This document shows positions 46,490-55,089 of a DNA stretch of 64,000 bases, one piece after another; the stretch's first letter is position 1, and the number at the start of each line of letters is the position of its first letter. The stretch comes from Mesorhizobium sp. M1D.F.Ca.ET.043.01.1.1. GTDB taxonomy: Bacteria; Pseudomonadota; Alphaproteobacteria; Rhizobiales; Rhizobiaceae. The position numbers and the translations under genes were made by a program. The stretch lies in NCBI RefSeq assembly GCF_003952385.1, contig NZ_CP034444.1, forward strand, positions 4,526,001 to 4,590,000. Reading direction: 5' to 3'. The notes under the pieces were generated by a model. It had not been told where the DNA came from. It ran no database searches and saw only the letters and a program-made list of their open reading frames with translations.

Positions 46490-47778
46490 GCTGCATCTGC
46501 CCGAAAGTCACAGAGGTGTTGATGGAAAACATGAAGATTGTGCATTCCGCGCCTTTTATTTCGATTGGAATTTCTGAAGATTAGAGCCTCGACGCCGCCC
46601 TCACGGCAGACACGGCAGTCGCACCCTTCCCAGGGCCGATCCTCGAGCGTGCGCGCGTATATTCGCCGCTGCCGATTTAGTGAGTCGGCTCGTCGCGACG
46701 GCGATACTTCGTCGTCCCAATTGAGCGCATCCCAATAGGCCATCACCGCGTCCAGTGCTTCCTCAATGCCAACTTCTCGCCGTGCCACCTTGCGCACGCC
46801 TTCGAGAGCGGCTTTTTCCAGCGTTCGCGCTTCTTCTTGGTTGATGCGCCCTTCGAGAGCCTTATTTTTCAGCCGGTTGTTCTCGATCGCCTGCGGGATG
46901 CGAATAGCAGTGTAGTAGGAGAGTTCCCCCGTTCTGCTGCGCACCCAATAGTTTTTGCGCGCGTCCTTGAAGGCTCGCATCAGAGGGGATGTGGTGTCAA
47001 AGCTTGTGACGCCATGACGTTCAATGTCTGCAAGCTGCTCAATCTTCCCAAAGCCTAGAAGGTGCAATCGGACATGTTGGGGCACCGCGTCCCGGACCGC
47101 TGCCAACGCCCGGCGGATCTGTTCAATTCTGAGCGGAACAGTGCCGCCAACCGCCAAATAGTTGTAGCCCATTTTTGCCAGACCGACGGCTGCGTCTGCC
47201 ATGCTCGGGGCGGACCACCCTTGAATAACGCCCATCGGAACAAACCGAGGGCCTAGGCTCTTTGCCGCGTGGATGAACTCCGCTGCATTCTGCTGAGTGA
47301 TTTCGAAGCGACGGCGAGTGTCTTCGGGCACCTCGGATGGCAAGCGCTCCGCGCCTTGGTCATCAAAATCGAAAATCAGATGGTCAGGCGAGCAGCCATG
47401 CGTGAAGCCGCCGTCCCCATAGAACTCGACCGTGTCCGCCGCTCGATATGGAGGCTCGGGCAAATTGCGATAGGTGAATGCGCCACAGTCACCCATCATC
47501 ATGCTGTCGGGAAAGCGCTCCTTTGGATAGCGAAGAAACCGTCTGGCGCCCTCTCGCCGAAATCTCATCAACTGGGCTTCCGTATACTTGCCCAGAATGA
47601 GAGCGTCGCCCACGATGCCACGGGAGACCAGGATTCCGTCATATGGCGCTACATCCAAGAACTCATGCGGGAACTGGTCGTCTCGATGAACGGCGCGTCC
47701 GGCCCCGTTTCGATCGGCGATAAAGTCATAGGCTGGATCGACGAAATCCAGACTGTCTGCAAACACAAACTTCATCAC
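46486..47778 (-). CDS. dpdA: DpdA: DNA guanine transglycosylase (TGT paralogue)
   Basis: The 430-residue protein has the TGT-barrel features: MMGDCGAFTYRNLP with the substrate-binding Asp, YLAVGGTVPLR in the barrel, and a zinc site near the end, CDCRVCREGG. DpdA exchanges guanine in DNA for preQ0, the committing step of the modification. It is related to bacterial tRNA-guanine transglycosylase but departs from the tRNA enzyme's DSGGFQ motif. Start: GTG 47778, overlapping the preceding stop, or the ATG one codon on. It sits centrally in the operon between the two dpdB paralogues. Confidence 0.92.
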   Translation of the reverse strand: MMKFVFADSLDFVDPAYDFIADRNGAGRAVHRDDQFPHEFLDVAPYDGILVSRGIVGDALILGKYTEAQLMRFRREGARRFLRYPKERFPDSMMMGDCGAFTYRNLPEPPYRAADTVEFYGDGGFTHGCSPDHLIFDFDDQGAERLPSEVPEDTRRRFEITQQNAAEFIHAAKSLGPRFVPMGVIQGWSAPSMADAAVGLAKMGYNYLAVGGTVPLRIEQIRRALAAVRDAVPQHVRLHLLGFGKIEQLADIERHGVTSFDTTSPLMRAFKDARKNYWVRSRTGELSYYTAIRIPQAIENNRLKNKALEGRINQEEARTLEKAALEGVRKVARREVGIEEALDAVMAYWDALNWDDEVSPSRRADSLNRQRRIYARTLEDRPWEGCDCRVCREGGVEALIFRNSNRNKRRGMHNLHVFHQHLCDFRADAA

Positions 47779-48917
47779 GCGACCTTTGCGAAGGAGTGCA
47801 CGTGATCAAGACGCGCCAACTGTTCTGAAAGCAGCCTTATGTCTCGGCTGACATTCTGGATATCGTCCCAATTGCGATCTATGTCAGGCCAGCGCCCTCT
47901 CGTCCAACAGCAATATGGCGCTATGCGAGACAGCGCATCGATGGCGTGGCGCCGAAGGTCATTCGACCCCAACGCCCGGGACATGATGCGATCCATCAGA
48001 TACCCCATCGCCTCGATTCCGGCCGAATGCATCAGTCGGCTCTCCGTCGGCGGTCGTGCCCAAGCGTCAGGAAACACCTCTCTCACTGCCCCCCAGAACG
48101 CGGCAAGGACCCGGTACATCCCAAGGCAGTCGGCATCGCGCGAGGATGATGCCTTGTAAGGCGCGAGCACACCAAGCGGGCTAGTGATGCTGTTGCGCAC
48201 CACCTTGATCAGAGCCGTATCGATGATCACGGCTTGTGAGTTCTCGTCGGACAATCGCCTGATCAAGTTCCGAAGCGGGGAGTCGGGTGCGGTGTTGAGC
48301 AAGTTCACGATTTCGCTGGGAATGCGACGCGGGGCGAGATCGCGTGGCAGATCGGCCTCCACCTCGGGCAGCAGTTCGTTGATCAACCGAGGTGGCAGTG
48401 GACGCGCTTTGTTGACCAGGATGAATTGCTCACGATGGGTCGACAGATCTTCAGACACAAAGGCGACCACCGGGACGGGAAAGCCTTTGTTTTTTGCCTG
48501 CGCGAGCGCGATTGAGCGCTGCTGTCCGTCGACGATCCAGGCTGCTTTCGTTCCGTCCCTGGGTATCGGAATGCGCAGTGTACCCGCTTGAGACGCTTTG
48601 ACATCACCATCGGGCTTGCTTCCCCGACTTTGTGTGAACACCGCGTGCGGCGAAATCGCCAGGATAATCGCGTTCGGAAAGAGCACTGAACCTTGGTCGA
48701 GAAACTCTACAATGGACTGAACGTGGTTGCGGATTTCCTTGCGCTGGAAACCGTGCAGTGCCCCTTGCGAATCCCTCTGGACGCGGCTGATCTCGGCAAT
48801 CCTGAGCAAATCGGCTCCGGGCACGAAGAAGGCATAGACATCGATCCCGTCGGCCTGCTGTGTCCGCAGGGCGCGTATCGCGAGCATAGGGTCACTGCCG
48901 AGTTTTCTGCGCGTCAT
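47775..48917 (-). CDS. dpdB: DpdB-like DGQHR-domain protein, paralogue 2
   Basis: The 380-residue protein has WIVDGQQRSIALAQA near residue 142 and QFILVNKARPLPPRLINELLP later, matching paralogue 1. It is slightly longer and more basic at its N-terminus. The two could form a heteromer or have divided duties between modification and regulation. Its ends overlap dpdC and dpdA by 4 bases each. Confidence 0.85.
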   Translation of the reverse strand: MTRRKLGSDPMLAIRALRTQQADGIDVYAFFVPGADLLRIAEISRVQRDSQGALHGFQRKEIRNHVQSIVEFLDQGSVLFPNAIILAISPHAVFTQSRGSKPDGDVKASQAGTLRIPIPRDGTKAAWIVDGQQRSIALAQAKNKGFPVPVVAFVSEDLSTHREQFILVNKARPLPPRLINELLPEVEADLPRDLAPRRIPSEIVNLLNTAPDSPLRNLIRRLSDENSQAVIIDTALIKVVRNSITSPLGVLAPYKASSSRDADCLGMYRVLAAFWGAVREVFPDAWARPPTESRLMHSAGIEAMGYLMDRIMSRALGSNDLRRHAIDALSRIAPYCCWTRGRWPDIDRNWDDIQNVSRDIRLLSEQLARLDHVHSFAKVA

Positions 48918-49849
48918 CCGATCCCCCTGTCACCGGTTGCCACACGATACAGCCGAGAGAAGCGCGCCTGCTCACAGGCAACCCCTTCCTCGTCTCGCAA
49001 AACGCGCAGCAAGCGTCCGATTCCCGCCATCTGCGGCAAATGGCGCTTGATCAGGACAAGAACGTCCTCGTCAGAGACCCGCGGCCGTTCGCGCCGCAAA
49101 GGCGCGCTTCGGCCCGTCAACACCGACTCGACCCAAACGCGATGGCTGTTCGCGTCAGCGCCGGGACGCGCGAGGAGGCCTTCCGAGACAAAGTGCACCA
49201 GCGCGCGCTGGGGAAAGTCGGCCCGTGTTCCAGGCAAAATCGCTTCAAGGCGTTCGTCGTAGGGCAACAGACCGGACAAAAGTCGCGATGACAGGACACT
49301 GTCGAGGTTTACGCCAATGATGCGCAGTCTTGCCACGGCCCCATCCGGCAACGCCTCAAGATCTGATGCCAGCATACGGGCATAAGGTTGGGTGAGCGCA
49401 ATCACCACAGGCCGCGTGGGTTCGCTCGCCAGAACCCGAGACAAGGACGTCGCGAAGGGACTTCCCTGGATGGCATGCCACCATGAACCCGAGTTGAAGT
49501 GGCCATGAACACGCGCGCATATGCTCTCAGGCCCGCGTCCGCTGACGGTCAACCCATAAGAGGGAATGCGGCGTTCCGCCGACAAGAGGCCGAGCCCAGC
49601 TGAGGCAACATAGAGAGGCGCATTCGCCGCCCTGGACGCCTGCAGAGCCAGTTGGAACCCACGGCCCCCATAGAGATTCATCGCCTCGCACGCAATCGGC
49701 AGGGTGACGAGTTTTTTCAGCCACGCACTTTCCAGGTCTTGCTGCGATGAAATTGGCAACGAAACTGCACACGCTTCGTGCTGTGGAGACACTCGCTTGC
49801 GACTTGCACAAGGCACTACGAGGGCGGCAGCAGCACTCAGCAATTGCAC
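48914..49849 (-). CDS. dpdC: DpdC-like protein (YaaA/DUF6884-type fold suspected)
   Basis: I start at GTG 49849, since AGGAGGGGGAAAAAA sits directly before it; the frame is open to 49870. The 311-residue product begins MQLLSAAAALVVPCASRKRV and has PLYVASAGLGLLSAERRIPSYGLT near residue 85, a pattern of nucleotide/base-handling YaaA or DUF6884-like proteins. First gene of the dpdA operon; DpdC in known systems is needed to turn inserted preQ0 into the amide base ADG. That assignment rests on operon position and fold impression and is less certain than for dpdA. Confidence 0.65.
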   Translation of the reverse strand: MQLLSAAAALVVPCASRKRVSPQHEACAVSLPISSQQDLESAWLKKLVTLPIACEAMNLYGGRGFQLALQASRAANAPLYVASAGLGLLSAERRIPSYGLTVSGRGPESICARVHGHFNSGSWWHAIQGSPFATSLSRVLASEPTRPVVIALTQPYARMLASDLEALPDGAVARLRIIGVNLDSVLSSRLLSGLLPYDERLEAILPGTRADFPQRALVHFVSEGLLARPGADANSHRVWVESVLTGRSAPLRRERPRVSDEDVLVLIKRHLPQMAGIGRLLRVLRDEEGVACEQARFSRLYRVATGDRGIG

Positions 49850-50079
49850 TTTTTTCCCCCTCCTATCCACAAATATGGCCCGTTAACTGTCACCGATTGA
49901 GGTCACTTCTGTCGCCCCTGGCCCGGTTTGCCGCAGCAGAGTCCAATGCCGGAACGACACAAAGACCACTGTTTTTCGACCATAGTGAAAATCTTGTGCC
50001 GTAGCTACGCCAAAATTGCTTACGCGTCAAACCAACTCGCTTTAACTGTGACCAAAGCTGTTCACAAAGTCAGAGATCG

Positions 50080-50184
50080 CGCAGTTTTGAATCGAGTAGC
50101 GAGATCATAGGGGCTGAAAACTGCGACCGATCCTGGTCGCAATATCTCCGATGACAGGGCTGGGCGTTCGGCGCGAAAACTGCG
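50080..50184. repeat. Three AAAACTGCG repeats upstream of the ParB-like gene
   Basis: AAAACTGCG occurs at 50117-50125 and 50176-50184, with an inverted copy at 50080-50088. Overlapping the middle copy's end is a GCGACC/GGTCGC inverted repeat (50123-50140). Iteron-like spacing of this kind occurs at replication origins, parS-like sites and operators. The 49850-50537 gap has no gene. Confidence 0.5.
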
Positions 50185-50298
50185 TTGTGCATCTGACCGT
50201 CAATCAACAGAGCAGCCTCTCAGTGGCTTGCGTCAGGAAACCCCTTACACGACTTGGGCAATTCATTGTGGGCTTAAGGCGCTGATCCACCGGATTAA

Positions 50299-50330
50299 GG
50301 GGGAGAGATGGTCTTGGCCATCTCTCCCCC
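50299..50330 (+). promoter_or_regulatory. Perfect 13-bp hairpin in the ParB-gene leader
   Basis: Bases 50299-50311 and 50318-50330 are exact reverse complements with a 6-base loop (tcttgg). No T-run follows, so it is not a standard terminator for the plus strand. It may mark the dpdC/ParB divergent control region or a structured leader. Confidence 0.6.
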
Positions 50331-50484
50331 GCCAACGCCGCCTGCGCGAGGGCGGGGCCGCCCGCTCGCAGGGCGGCTCACAGCCGTGATCCTCGGTCCT
50401 GAACCATCCACCCCGCTCGACGCGCAACCCAGCCCTGCTCGCCGGCAATGGCCCCCCTCTCTGCCGCGCGCTCACGCGCCCCCG

Positions 50485-50509
50485 GGAGGCATGTCGGGGA
50501 CATGCCTCC
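50485..50509 (+). promoter_or_regulatory. 11-bp hairpin just upstream of the ParB-like start
   Basis: The arms 50485-50495 and 50499-50509 are perfectly complementary around GGG. It ends 28 bases before the ATG at 50538 and leaves the ribosome site free, so it could control translation or mRNA stability, or bind a dimeric repressor such as the gene's own product. Confidence 0.6.
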
Positions 50510-50537
50510 GGCATTTACGAGAGAAAGGATCAGGACA

Positions 50538-52706
50538 ATGGCAAGGACATCGAAGAAGACGAAGACCGCCACGGTGCCGGTGGCGGATCAAGCGGAAGCG
50601 GTTGGCGCTCCCGCGAACGCGGAGACGGCTGCGGTTCCGGAGAGCGGCATGGAGGTTTTCATTCCGCTCGACAAGCTGAAGAAGTCGCCCCGCAATGCGC
50701 GGAAAACGCCGCACAGGGAGGCGATCATCGAAGCCTATGCGGCAAGCATCGCCACCAAGGGCATTCTGCAAAACCTCGTGGTGGAACCAGAGCTTGACGG
50801 TGACGGAGCGGAAACCGGCTCCTATTTCGTCAGCATCGGCGAGGGCCGCAGGCTGGCGCAACTGCTTCGCGTAAAACGCAAGGAGATCAAGAAGACCGAA
50901 CCGATCCGCTGCGTGATCGACGCCAGGAATGATCCCTTCGAAATCAGCCTTGACGAGAACATCACCCGCGAGGATATGCACCCTGCTGATCAGTTCGAGG
51001 CGTTCCGCCGCCTCAACGAGGAAAATGGATGGGGCGCGGAGGAAATCGCCGCCCGCTTCGGTGTCACCCCCCATGTCGTGCGGCAACGTCTACGGTTGGG
51101 CGCGGTCAGCCCGAAGCTCGTGCAGGTTTACCGCGATGGCGATCTGACTCTGGACCAACTGATGGCCTTTGCCATCACCGAGGATCAGGCACGCCAGGAG
51201 CAGGTCTTTGAGCACCTGACCTACAATCGTGAGCCTTACATTATCCGCCGAGAACTGACGCGGACGCACGTGGAGGCGACCGACCGCCGCGCGATGTTCA
51301 TCGGCGCAGAGGCTTACATCGAGGCCGGCGGCATGATCATCCGCGACCTGTTCACCGATGATCGCGGTGGCTTCTATGACGACCCGGCCTTGCTTGACCG
51401 CATGGTCATTGAGAAGCTGGAAGGGATCGCGGAGAGCGTCGGGCAAAGCGAAGGCTGGAAATGGGCGGACGTTCACATCGACTATCCGCATGCCCATGGC
51501 CTGCGCCGCACCTATCCACAGCAGGTCGCCTTGTCAGAGGAAGACGAAGCCGCCTACACGGCGGCATCGGAAGCATTCGATCGACTGACAGCGGAATGGG
51601 ACGGCGCCGAGGAATTGCCCGACGACGCCGACCAGCGTTTCGGGGAGCTTGAGGCCGAGATCGAGCGCATCGATGCGCTTCGCAATGCTTACGATCCCGG
51701 CGACATCGCGCGTGGCGGCATGTTCGTCGTTCTGTCTCATGACGGAACGGCCCGTATCGAGCGCGGCTTCATCCGCGCCGTGGACGAGCTGCCCGAGACG
51801 GAAGCGGAAACCAGCGCTGACGGGATCGGCTATAGCGTGAGCGAAGATGGCGAAATCATCGACACTGACGTTGAGACCGCCGCCGATATCGGAGACGACG
51901 AGGATGGGGAGGAGGACGGCAAGCCGCTGTCCGACCTTCTCGTCCGCGACCTGACTGCCCACCGAACGCTTGGCCTTCGCCTTGCACTTGGGGAGCAGCC
52001 AGACATCGCCCTGATCGCAGTGGCGCATGCACTTGCCGCGCAAACCTTCTATCAGGGCGTGGAAGCCCACTGTCTCGAAATCCGCCCGACCAGCGCCTAT
52101 CTTGCCGGTCACGCGGATGGCATTGAGGACACGGCGGCGGGCAAGACACTGGCGGATCGTCATGCGGGATGGGCAGCGGACATGCCGCGCGACGTGGCCG
52201 ACCTGTGGGGCTTTATCGCCTCGCTCGACCACGCCAGCGTTATGGCGCTGTTCGCACACTGTGCCTCGCTCACGGTCAATGCCGTGAAACAACCTTGGGA
52301 GCGCAAGCCGCGCGCCCATGAGACAGCGGACAGGCTGGCAACGGCGGTCGCACTCGACATGACAGCGCATTGGCGGCCCACAGCGCGCACCTATTTCGGG
52401 CGGATCACCAAGGCGCATATCGCTGGCGCCATGCGGGAGGCCGTCAGCGATGAGGCAGCCGAGCGGCTTCTTACGATGAAGAAGCAGCCGATGGCGGACG
52501 CCGCCGAGCAACTGCTTGCCGGGACTGGCTGGCTCCCGAGCCTGTTGCGAACCTCGGAGCCTCAAGCACAGTCGAGATCGCAGGACGAGGCCGCCGACCC
52601 GGTGATGGAACAGGGCGAGGCGGTTGCGCCCTCCGGAGAAGCGGACTCATCCGATACTGGTGATGCGGCCGACCAAGGCGAACAACTCCATATCGCAGCC
52701 GAATAA
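50538..52706 (+). CDS. Large ParB/RepB-like protein of mobile-element type
   Basis: ATG 50538 (after AGGATCAGGAC) is preferred to the frame start at 50448, which runs through the leader hairpin. The 722-residue protein has a ParB N-terminal domain (VFIPLDKLKKSPRNARKTP, then SIGEGRRLAQLLR and ISLDENITREDMHP), and an HTH (WGAEEIAARFGVTPHVVRQRLRLG) near residue 170. A long C-terminal half is partly acidic (about 440-480). This size of ParB-like protein is common on alphaproteobacterial plasmids and integrative elements; no ParA is adjacent. It could silence or regulate the element or act as a nuclease-like factor rather than segregate DNA. Confidence 0.8.
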   Translation: MARTSKKTKTATVPVADQAEAVGAPANAETAAVPESGMEVFIPLDKLKKSPRNARKTPHREAIIEAYAASIATKGILQNLVVEPELDGDGAETGSYFVSIGEGRRLAQLLRVKRKEIKKTEPIRCVIDARNDPFEISLDENITREDMHPADQFEAFRRLNEENGWGAEEIAARFGVTPHVVRQRLRLGAVSPKLVQVYRDGDLTLDQLMAFAITEDQARQEQVFEHLTYNREPYIIRRELTRTHVEATDRRAMFIGAEAYIEAGGMIIRDLFTDDRGGFYDDPALLDRMVIEKLEGIAESVGQSEGWKWADVHIDYPHAHGLRRTYPQQVALSEEDEAAYTAASEAFDRLTAEWDGAEELPDDADQRFGELEAEIERIDALRNAYDPGDIARGGMFVVLSHDGTARIERGFIRAVDELPETEAETSADGIGYSVSEDGEIIDTDVETAADIGDDEDGEEDGKPLSDLLVRDLTAHRTLGLRLALGEQPDIALIAVAHALAAQTFYQGVEAHCLEIRPTSAYLAGHADGIEDTAAGKTLADRHAGWAADMPRDVADLWGFIASLDHASVMALFAHCASLTVNAVKQPWERKPRAHETADRLATAVALDMTAHWRPTARTYFGRITKAHIAGAMREAVSDEAAERLLTMKKQPMADAAEQLLAGTGWLPSLLRTSEPQAQSRSQDEAADPVMEQGEAVAPSGEADSSDTGDAADQGEQLHIAAE

Positions 52707-52940
52707 GTTGCAGCCGGAGCCGTTTCGACGGTTCCGGCACTTCTTCCATTGATCGACTAGAATTTTCGGCCGCGCTGATCAGCGCGGCCGAGACCTCGAG
52801 AGCACGACATCTGCAATTCAACGCAAGCGTGGAGAGCCGCAGGCTCGATGCACGCCCATTTTGACTTGTCGCCGCCCGACGAAAACCTGGACTGGTTGCG
52901 TGTCGCTATGGCCGGCAGTTCCCATCGCCCTGGGCGCGCG

Positions 52941-53225
52941 TCAGCCGTTGTTCACAGTGTCCTTGAGAGCCTTGGCGGGCTGAAACACCAGCTTCTTCGA
53001 TGCGGCGATCTTGATTGTAGCACCGGTCGACGGATTGCGGCCCTCACGCGCCGGCTTGTTCTGCACCTTGAATTTGCCGAAGCCATTTAGAGACACTTCC
53101 TCGCCCTTGGCGGCGGCCTCGGTAATTCCTTTCAGCACGTCCTCGACCACAGTCTTGGCCTGTGCCTTCGACAGGCCGTGCGCAGTAGCAAGACGCTCCG
53201 CCAGGTCAGTGGTGTTTACAGCCAT
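52941..53225 (-). CDS. HU-family DNA-bending protein
   Basis: The 94-residue protein has the HU/IHF fold: AERLATAHGLSKAQAK helical part, VSLNGFGKFKV, and the arm with the RNPSTGATIKI signature. The ribosome site GGAGGGGATGGAAG is strong. Such extra HU copies on mobile elements compact DNA or help recombination and silencing. The 52707-52940 stretch before it holds no other gene. Confidence 0.93.
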   Translation of the reverse strand: MAVNTTDLAERLATAHGLSKAQAKTVVEDVLKGITEAAAKGEEVSLNGFGKFKVQNKPAREGRNPSTGATIKIAASKKLVFQPAKALKDTVNNG

Positions 53226-53283
53226 CTTCCATCCCCTCCGTTGTTGATTGGAACCTTCGCCTTATTGCACAGCTTTAGGGAAG

Positions 53284-54408
53284 TCAGGAATAGGCAATCA
53301 CCCGAAAACGTCCGCAGGGCTTGTCCTGTTCTGTTGTCCAGGAATGCGTCAGTTGCCAAGGCTTGGCTGAGCGTATGAGTCTGCTGTCCTCACGATGGTA
53401 GTCACCATTGAGGTATCGCATCGTCACTCTTTCGGTCATCTCGGTGAGAGCGAGTGCGACTGGCACCGTGTCGATATAGAAGACAGTCGGTCGGTCCGGA
53501 GCCCAGATGCTCCCGGAGTGATAGGGTCCATACTTGCGATCCTTTCGCTCTACCTCCTGTTCCTTGACGTTGATGCGATAAAGATCATCGGCAGCCGGGG
53601 CGATGTGAACTCGGTATCCTTGTTCATCCAAAGCAAGGTAGAGGTCGTTGGCGATCGAGAGCGCGCGAAGCAGTGCTGTTTCTGATGAAATCAGATCTGG
53701 CAGAATCCGCTTGTAGGGCCTTAGGAACTCGCCGTCTTTCACATCCCGCGTTTTTCGCAAATGTTCTTCGACACCAAACAGCAGCGGATGACGGGCCGGA
53801 CGACGGGGTTTCGCTACGCGCCTGGTCTTCCGCGCAGAGCCTTCTTCCGGCGATCTCTTTGGCCTTGGTTTCGGGGTCGATGGCGTGATCTCAATGGTCT
53901 CATCAGATGCCTCTGGCAGCGCTGGTAGCTCCGACGGGAGCCCGAGAGACATGCGGGTCCAGTACCCCGATCCGGGGTAGGGTACCTGATATCGTTTGCA
54001 GATTGCGGCCAGCGCCGTGCCAGAAATTCCGAGCTCTGGGGCGACTTTACTGAGCGGTCTGTCGCACACCCGTTGATAGAGCTCAGAACGGTCAGTTGCA
54101 TTAGCGAAAGGTCTCAATTCGATTGTGGCCGATATCGCACTGCCCGGATAGGCAAGGCAGGTGTGTCTCTCCGGTTGTGCGTCATTGAAGCGTCCATTTC
54201 CATCGCCTATAGCCGATCCCGTTGCATATCGAGATGCGTCACCCTGAACCTTGAGACCATGAGCCGCAGTGCCCCGGCTTAGATGCAGGGATGATGGCCG
54301 CATCTTGCGGATGCGTTGACTTTCCCCGGTCAGAGTGATGCCGTCACCGTAGATTCTGTGCCGGTGGATCCTACTGAATAGGTGGAAGGGCTGCTTGCCG
54401 ACTTTCAC
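53284..54408 (-). CDS. HTH protein of unknown function
   Basis: The frame gives up to 374 residues, but the recognisable part starts around residue 105: SELYQRVCDRPLSKVAPELGISGTALAAICKRYQVP, a helix-turn-helix followed by PGSGYWTRMSLGLP. This motif is shared by a family of uncharacterised mobile-element proteins. The remainder is basic (KPRPKRSPEEG) and then a mixed domain (DDLYRINVKEQEVERK). The first 100 residues look non-coding, and no ATG or GTG lies between them and the HTH, only a TTG near 54115, so the start is unresolved. It diverges from the AbiE operon. Confidence 0.55.
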   Translation of the reverse strand: MKVGKQPFHLFSRIHRHRIYGDGITLTGESQRIRKMRPSSLHLSRGTAAHGLKVQGDASRYATGSAIGDGNGRFNDAQPERHTCLAYPGSAISATIELRPFANATDRSELYQRVCDRPLSKVAPELGISGTALAAICKRYQVPYPGSGYWTRMSLGLPSELPALPEASDETIEITPSTPKPRPKRSPEEGSARKTRRVAKPRRPARHPLLFGVEEHLRKTRDVKDGEFLRPYKRILPDLISSETALLRALSIANDLYLALDEQGYRVHIAPAADDLYRINVKEQEVERKDRKYGPYHSGSIWAPDRPTVFYIDTVPVALALTEMTERVTMRYLNGDYHREDSRLIRSAKPWQLTHSWTTEQDKPCGRFRVIAYS

Positions 54409-54426
54409 CGACCGATGTAATAAAAC

Positions 54427-54452
54427 GTCGGAACTTACCTGTAGTTACCGAC
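54427..54452. promoter_or_regulatory. Inverted repeat upstream of abiEi, probable autoregulatory operator
   Basis: GTCGGAACTTAC and GTAGTTACCGAC form an almost perfect inverted repeat ending 10 bases before the antitoxin ATG. AbiEi-type antitoxins repress their own operon through inverted repeats in the promoter, so this is a good operator candidate. The divergent HTH gene may share it. Confidence 0.6.
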
Positions 54453-54462
54453 AGTTTGATAC

Positions 54463-55089
54463 ATGACTGAATCCGTTGAAACCTCTCAACGCAACCTTGC
54501 GGTCAGTCTGATTGAGCGCCATGGGATCATGCGCCTGTCGGATCTGAAACGCCGAGGGATCAATCCGGCTACACTGGCGCGTCTGGTTGACGAGGGCATC
54601 CTCCATCGCTCCTCACGTGGGCTCTATGAACGCGCGGATGCCGACGTTGACATTTCTCATTCCCTGGCCGAGGTCGCGACCCGTGTTCCGAAAGGTGTGA
54701 TCTGCCTCGTATCGGCGCTCCAGTTTCACGAGATTACGCTGCAGCTGCCGCGCAGCGTCTGGATCGCAATCGGCTCCAAGGACCGTAAGCCGACGATCGA
54801 CTACCCGCCAATTCGTATTGCCCGCTTCAGCGAAAAGGCGCTCACCCTTGGCGTCAAGACCTACACCATTGACTCGGTGTCTGTCCGGATATTCGATCCG
54901 GCCAAGTCGATTGTCGACTGCTTCCGCTTCCGCAACGTCGTCGGCCTCGACGTTGCAATGGAAGCGCTGCGCATGGGCTGGCGATCCAGAAAGGCCAAAC
55001 CCGACGAAATTGCCCGGTATGCCCAGGCGCTGCGCATCTGGAGCGTCGTTCGGCCCTATCTCGAAAGCGCAGTTGCCGATGAGGGATAG
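54463..55089 (+). CDS. abiEi: AbiEi-family type IV antitoxin/repressor
   Basis: The 208-residue protein has an N-terminal winged helix (IERHGIMRLSDLKRRGINPATLARLV) and a C-terminal domain with PKGVICLVSALQFHEIT and IFDPAKSIVDCFRFRN, the layout of AbiEi antitoxins. It should both repress the operon and counteract the AbiEii toxin without direct binding (type IV). Its last 11 bases overlap the toxin start, as is usual. Confidence 0.9.
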   Translation: MTESVETSQRNLAVSLIERHGIMRLSDLKRRGINPATLARLVDEGILHRSSRGLYERADADVDISHSLAEVATRVPKGVICLVSALQFHEITLQLPRSVWIAIGSKDRKPTIDYPPIRIARFSEKALTLGVKTYTIDSVSVRIFDPAKSIVDCFRFRNVVGLDVAMEALRMGWRSRKAKPDEIARYAQALRIWSVVRPYLESAVADEG

